Shown: positions 62,331-64,000 of the stretch, piece by piece
Layout: each line of letters opens with the position of its first letter
Position numbering within the stretch: position 1 is the stretch's first letter
Assembly (NCBI RefSeq): GCF_003610995.1
Contig: NZ_CP032543.1
Location: forward strand, 2,542,001 to 2,606,000
Source of the DNA: Streptomyces griseus subsp. griseus
GTDB taxonomy: Bacteria > Actinomycetota > Actinomycetes > Streptomycetales > Streptomycetaceae
DNA: 64,000 nt
Reading direction: 5' to 3'
Notes under the pieces: generated by a model
The model's database searches: none
What the model was told of the DNA's origin: nothing
What the model saw: the letters and a program-made list of their open reading frames with translations, nothing else
Translations under genes and position numbers: made by a program

Positions 62331-64000
62331 TCACTCCCTGAGCAGGTCCGGCACCCCGTCCCCGTCCGGCATGTCCCGCTCCCCCGACACCACCGTGAGC
62401 TGCTGGGTGGCCCGCGTCAGCGCCACGTACAGCACCCGCAGCCCGGCCGGGGACTCGTCCGCGATCTCCGCCGGTGAGACGACCACCGTGGCGTCGTACT
62501 CCAGCCCCTTCGCCTCCAGGCTGCCCAGCGCCACCACCCGCTCCCCCAGCTCGGCCAGCCACTCGCGGGCCTGGGCACGGCGGTCCATCGCCACGACCAC
62601 GCCCACCGTGCCGTCCACCTCCGCCAGCAGCCGCCGCGCCTCCTCGCGGACCGTGGCGGCCAGGTCGCCGCCTCCGACCGGCACGAAGCGCGGCACCACC
62701 CCGGTGGAGCGGACCGCCGACGGGGACTCCATGCCGGGCATGGCGAGCGCCAGCACCTTGGCGGCCAGCTCCGCGATCTCGGCCGGGTTGCGGTAGTTGA
62801 CGGTGAGGGTGAAGCGGCGGCGCGGCCGGGAGCCGAGCGCCTCGTCCCGGGCGGCGGCCGCCTCGTCCGGGTCCGACCAGGAGGACTGGGCCGGGTCGCC
62901 GACGATGGTCCAGGTGGCGTGGCGGCCCCGGCGGCCCACCATCCGCCACTGCATGGGGGTGAGGTCCTGCGCCTCGTCGACGATGACGTGCGTGTACTCC
63001 GTGCGCTCAGCCGCGAGCCGCTCGGCCCGCTCCCACTGGGTCTCCTCGCGCTGCGGCATCAGCTCCTCCAGTCCGGAGAGCTGGTCCAGCGGGTCCATCT
63101 CACGCTTCCGCTTGGGCCGGACCACCGTGCCCAGCAGCGCCTGGAGCTCGTCCAGGAGCGCCACATCGTGTACGGAGAGGGGGCCGGTGCCGTCCGCCGC
63201 GTCCAGCCGCTTCAGGGAGCGGGCCAGGCGGCGCACCTCGCCCTGGTTGAGGATGCGCCGGGACCAGCGGGCCAGCCGCTTCTCGTCGGCCATCGCGGCC
63301 AGCACCCGACGCGGGGTCAGCTCGGGCCACCAGGCGTTCAGGAACTCCAGGAACGGCGTCTCGGTGGAGACGTCCTCGTCGAAGGAGGACCGCAACTCCG
63401 CCACCAGCTGCGGGTCGGTGTAGCGGCCGCGCCCGGAGGACTTGCTCCACAGGGCGTCCAGCAGCAGTTTGCGGGCGCGCGGGCGCAGCAGGTTGACGGG
63501 GGCGGTGCCGCTGAGGACGTTGTTGCGGATGCGCTGGAGCTCGTCGGCCTCCAGCTCCAGCCGGGCGCCGAAGGCGACGACGCGCAGCCGGGTGGGGGTG
63601 GCGGCGCCGCTCTGTGCGGGCTCGTCGCCGAAGGGGAGTTGGCCGTCGCTGGGCGAAGCCTTCGGCGCCTCCAGCGCGCCCCGGGCCGCCTTGCGCAGCA
63701 CCTGGAGCATCCGGGAGGAACCCTTGATCCGGGCGACGGCCGGTTCGTCGTAGACCCCCCCGTCACCCGATCGCCGCCCCTCATCGAGGCCCTTCGAGCC
63801 GCCCCTTCCGTACGCGCCCTCGACGCCCGCCGCCTCCTCCGAGAGCGAGCCGACGGCGCGGATCGCGACCTGGCCCTCCTCACCGAGCGAGGGCAGCACG
63901 CCCTCGGTGTACGCGACCAGGAGCGGGGTCGGCGAGACGACCAGGATGCCGCCCGCGTACCGCCGCCGGTCCTGGTAGAGGAGGTACGCCGCCCGGTGCA
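62331..64000 (-). CDS. HelD-like UvrD-superfamily helicase (5' part beyond window)
   Basis: The frame is open to base 64000, so only the C-terminal 556 residues are seen. At the window edge the motif HRAAYLLYQDRR follows what would be Walker A, a stretch typical of HelD. Further on, YTHVIVDEAQDLTPMQW (motif II/III), GDPAQSS, FTLTVNYRNPAEIAELA (motif IV) and GLEYDATVVV with LYVALTRATQQL (motifs V-VI) complete the SF1 ATPase. A 350-residue insert between these parts is Arg-rich and helical. HelD proteins recycle RNA polymerase, and a Streptomyces form, HelR, gives rifamycin tolerance; which type this is cannot be read here. Confidence 0.88.
   Translation of the reverse strand, partial: HRAAYLLYQDRRRYAGGILVVSPTPLLVAYTEGVLPSLGEEGQVAIRAVGSLSEEAAGVEGAYGRGGSKGLDEGRRSGDGGVYDEPAVARIKGSSRMLQVLRKAARGALEAPKASPSDGQLPFGDEPAQSGAATPTRLRVVAFGARLELEADELQRIRNNVLSGTAPVNLLRPRARKLLLDALWSKSSGRGRYTDPQLVAELRSSFDEDVSTETPFLEFLNAWWPELTPRRVLAAMADEKRLARWSRRILNQGEVRRLARSLKRLDAADGTGPLSVHDVALLDELQALLGTVVRPKRKREMDPLDQLSGLEELMPQREETQWERAERLAAERTEYTHVIVDEAQDLTPMQWRMVGRRGRHATWTIVGDPAQSSWSDPDEAAAARDEALGSRPRRRFTLTVNYRNPAEIAELAAKVLALAMPGMESPSAVRSTGVVPRFVPVGGGDLAATVREEARRLLAEVDGTVGVVVAMDRRAQAREWLAELGERVVALGSLEAKGLEYDATVVVSPAEIADESPAGLRVLYVALTRATQQLTVVSGERDMPDGDGVPDLLRE

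Overview
The window is a stretch of Streptomyces core chromosome. The evidence is very high GC, codon third positions almost all G or C, many GTG starts and GTGA/ATGA overlaps, DasR-type operators, an SsgA-like sporulation protein, and a gene order (nagF-nagE1-nagE2, rph-rdgB, clpS-pncB, ssgG, hpd, murA, hup, malic enzyme) that I recall from the middle of the S. coelicolor chromosome. I see no insertion sequence, prophage, integrase or CRISPR array.

Layout. 1-5.1 kb: the end of a penicillin-binding protein, a guanidinium exporter (sugE) behind a guanidine-III riboswitch, a GroES-like protein, a DUF3618 protein, thiol peroxidase and an MHS transporter. 5.5-11.8 kb: tRNA-Leu(UAG), rdgB, a lipoprotein, rph, and the N-acetylglucosamine PTS genes nagF/nagE1/nagE2 with three DasR-type sites, then a metallo-beta-lactamase-fold hydrolase. 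12-17.8 kb: a membrane-anchored PemK-like protein, then a minus-strand sulfur/cobalamin block. Read in its own direction the block is mec, cobalamin riboswitch, btuF-btuC-btuD, a leaderless cysteine leader peptide, cysO, cysM. 17.9-34.2 kb: amino-acid permease, DUF2017, clpS, nicotinate and nicotinamide salvage (pncB, pncA), a secreted M6 metalloprotease, two RDD membrane proteins, ssgG, an FAD oxidase, a TPR protein, and hpd with a divergent Lrp/AsnC regulator. 34.8-42.5 kb: a four-gene compatible-solute ABC transporter, a Lon-domain protease, an IclR regulator and a DEAD/DEAH helicase. 42.6-45.3 kb: a fused and apparently decayed RHH-Fic toxin-antitoxin remnant, an MFS exporter, tRNA-Cys(GCA) and a probable frameshifted membrane-protein gene. 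45.3-50.4 kb: a three-subunit molybdenum hydroxylase with odd features. 50.7-55.6 kb: a GH20 hexosaminidase and sugar ABC transporter behind another DasR-type site. 55.7-64 kb: DUF3039, yqgE, murA, an AraC regulator, a DUF2000 protein, hup, malic enzyme and part of a HelD-like helicase.

How the genes connect. Amino-sugar uptake appears twice (PTS at 8-11 kb; hexosaminidase plus ABC transporter at 51-55.5 kb). Both loci carry the same operator type, so one regulator, DasR, probably ties chitin and peptidoglycan turnover together; murA uses the same sugar for wall synthesis. The sulfur block joins CysO/CysM/Mec cysteine synthesis to vitamin B12 uptake, with one RNA sensor for each nutrient. Stress functions (peroxidase, two osmolyte transporters, guanidine export) are scattered among housekeeping genes.

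Most notable points: the guanidine-III element whose 3' strand can also pair next to the sugE ribosome-binding site; the leaderless Cys-containing leader ORF and the GG-Met-Arg tail of CysO; the in-frame RHH-Fic fusion lacking the catalytic His; and a molybdenum hydroxylase whose catalytic Glu position appears to be Ala and whose [2Fe-2S] subunit has a roughly 390-residue His/Pro/Glu-rich extension. All functional calls come from reading motifs by eye; no database search was run.
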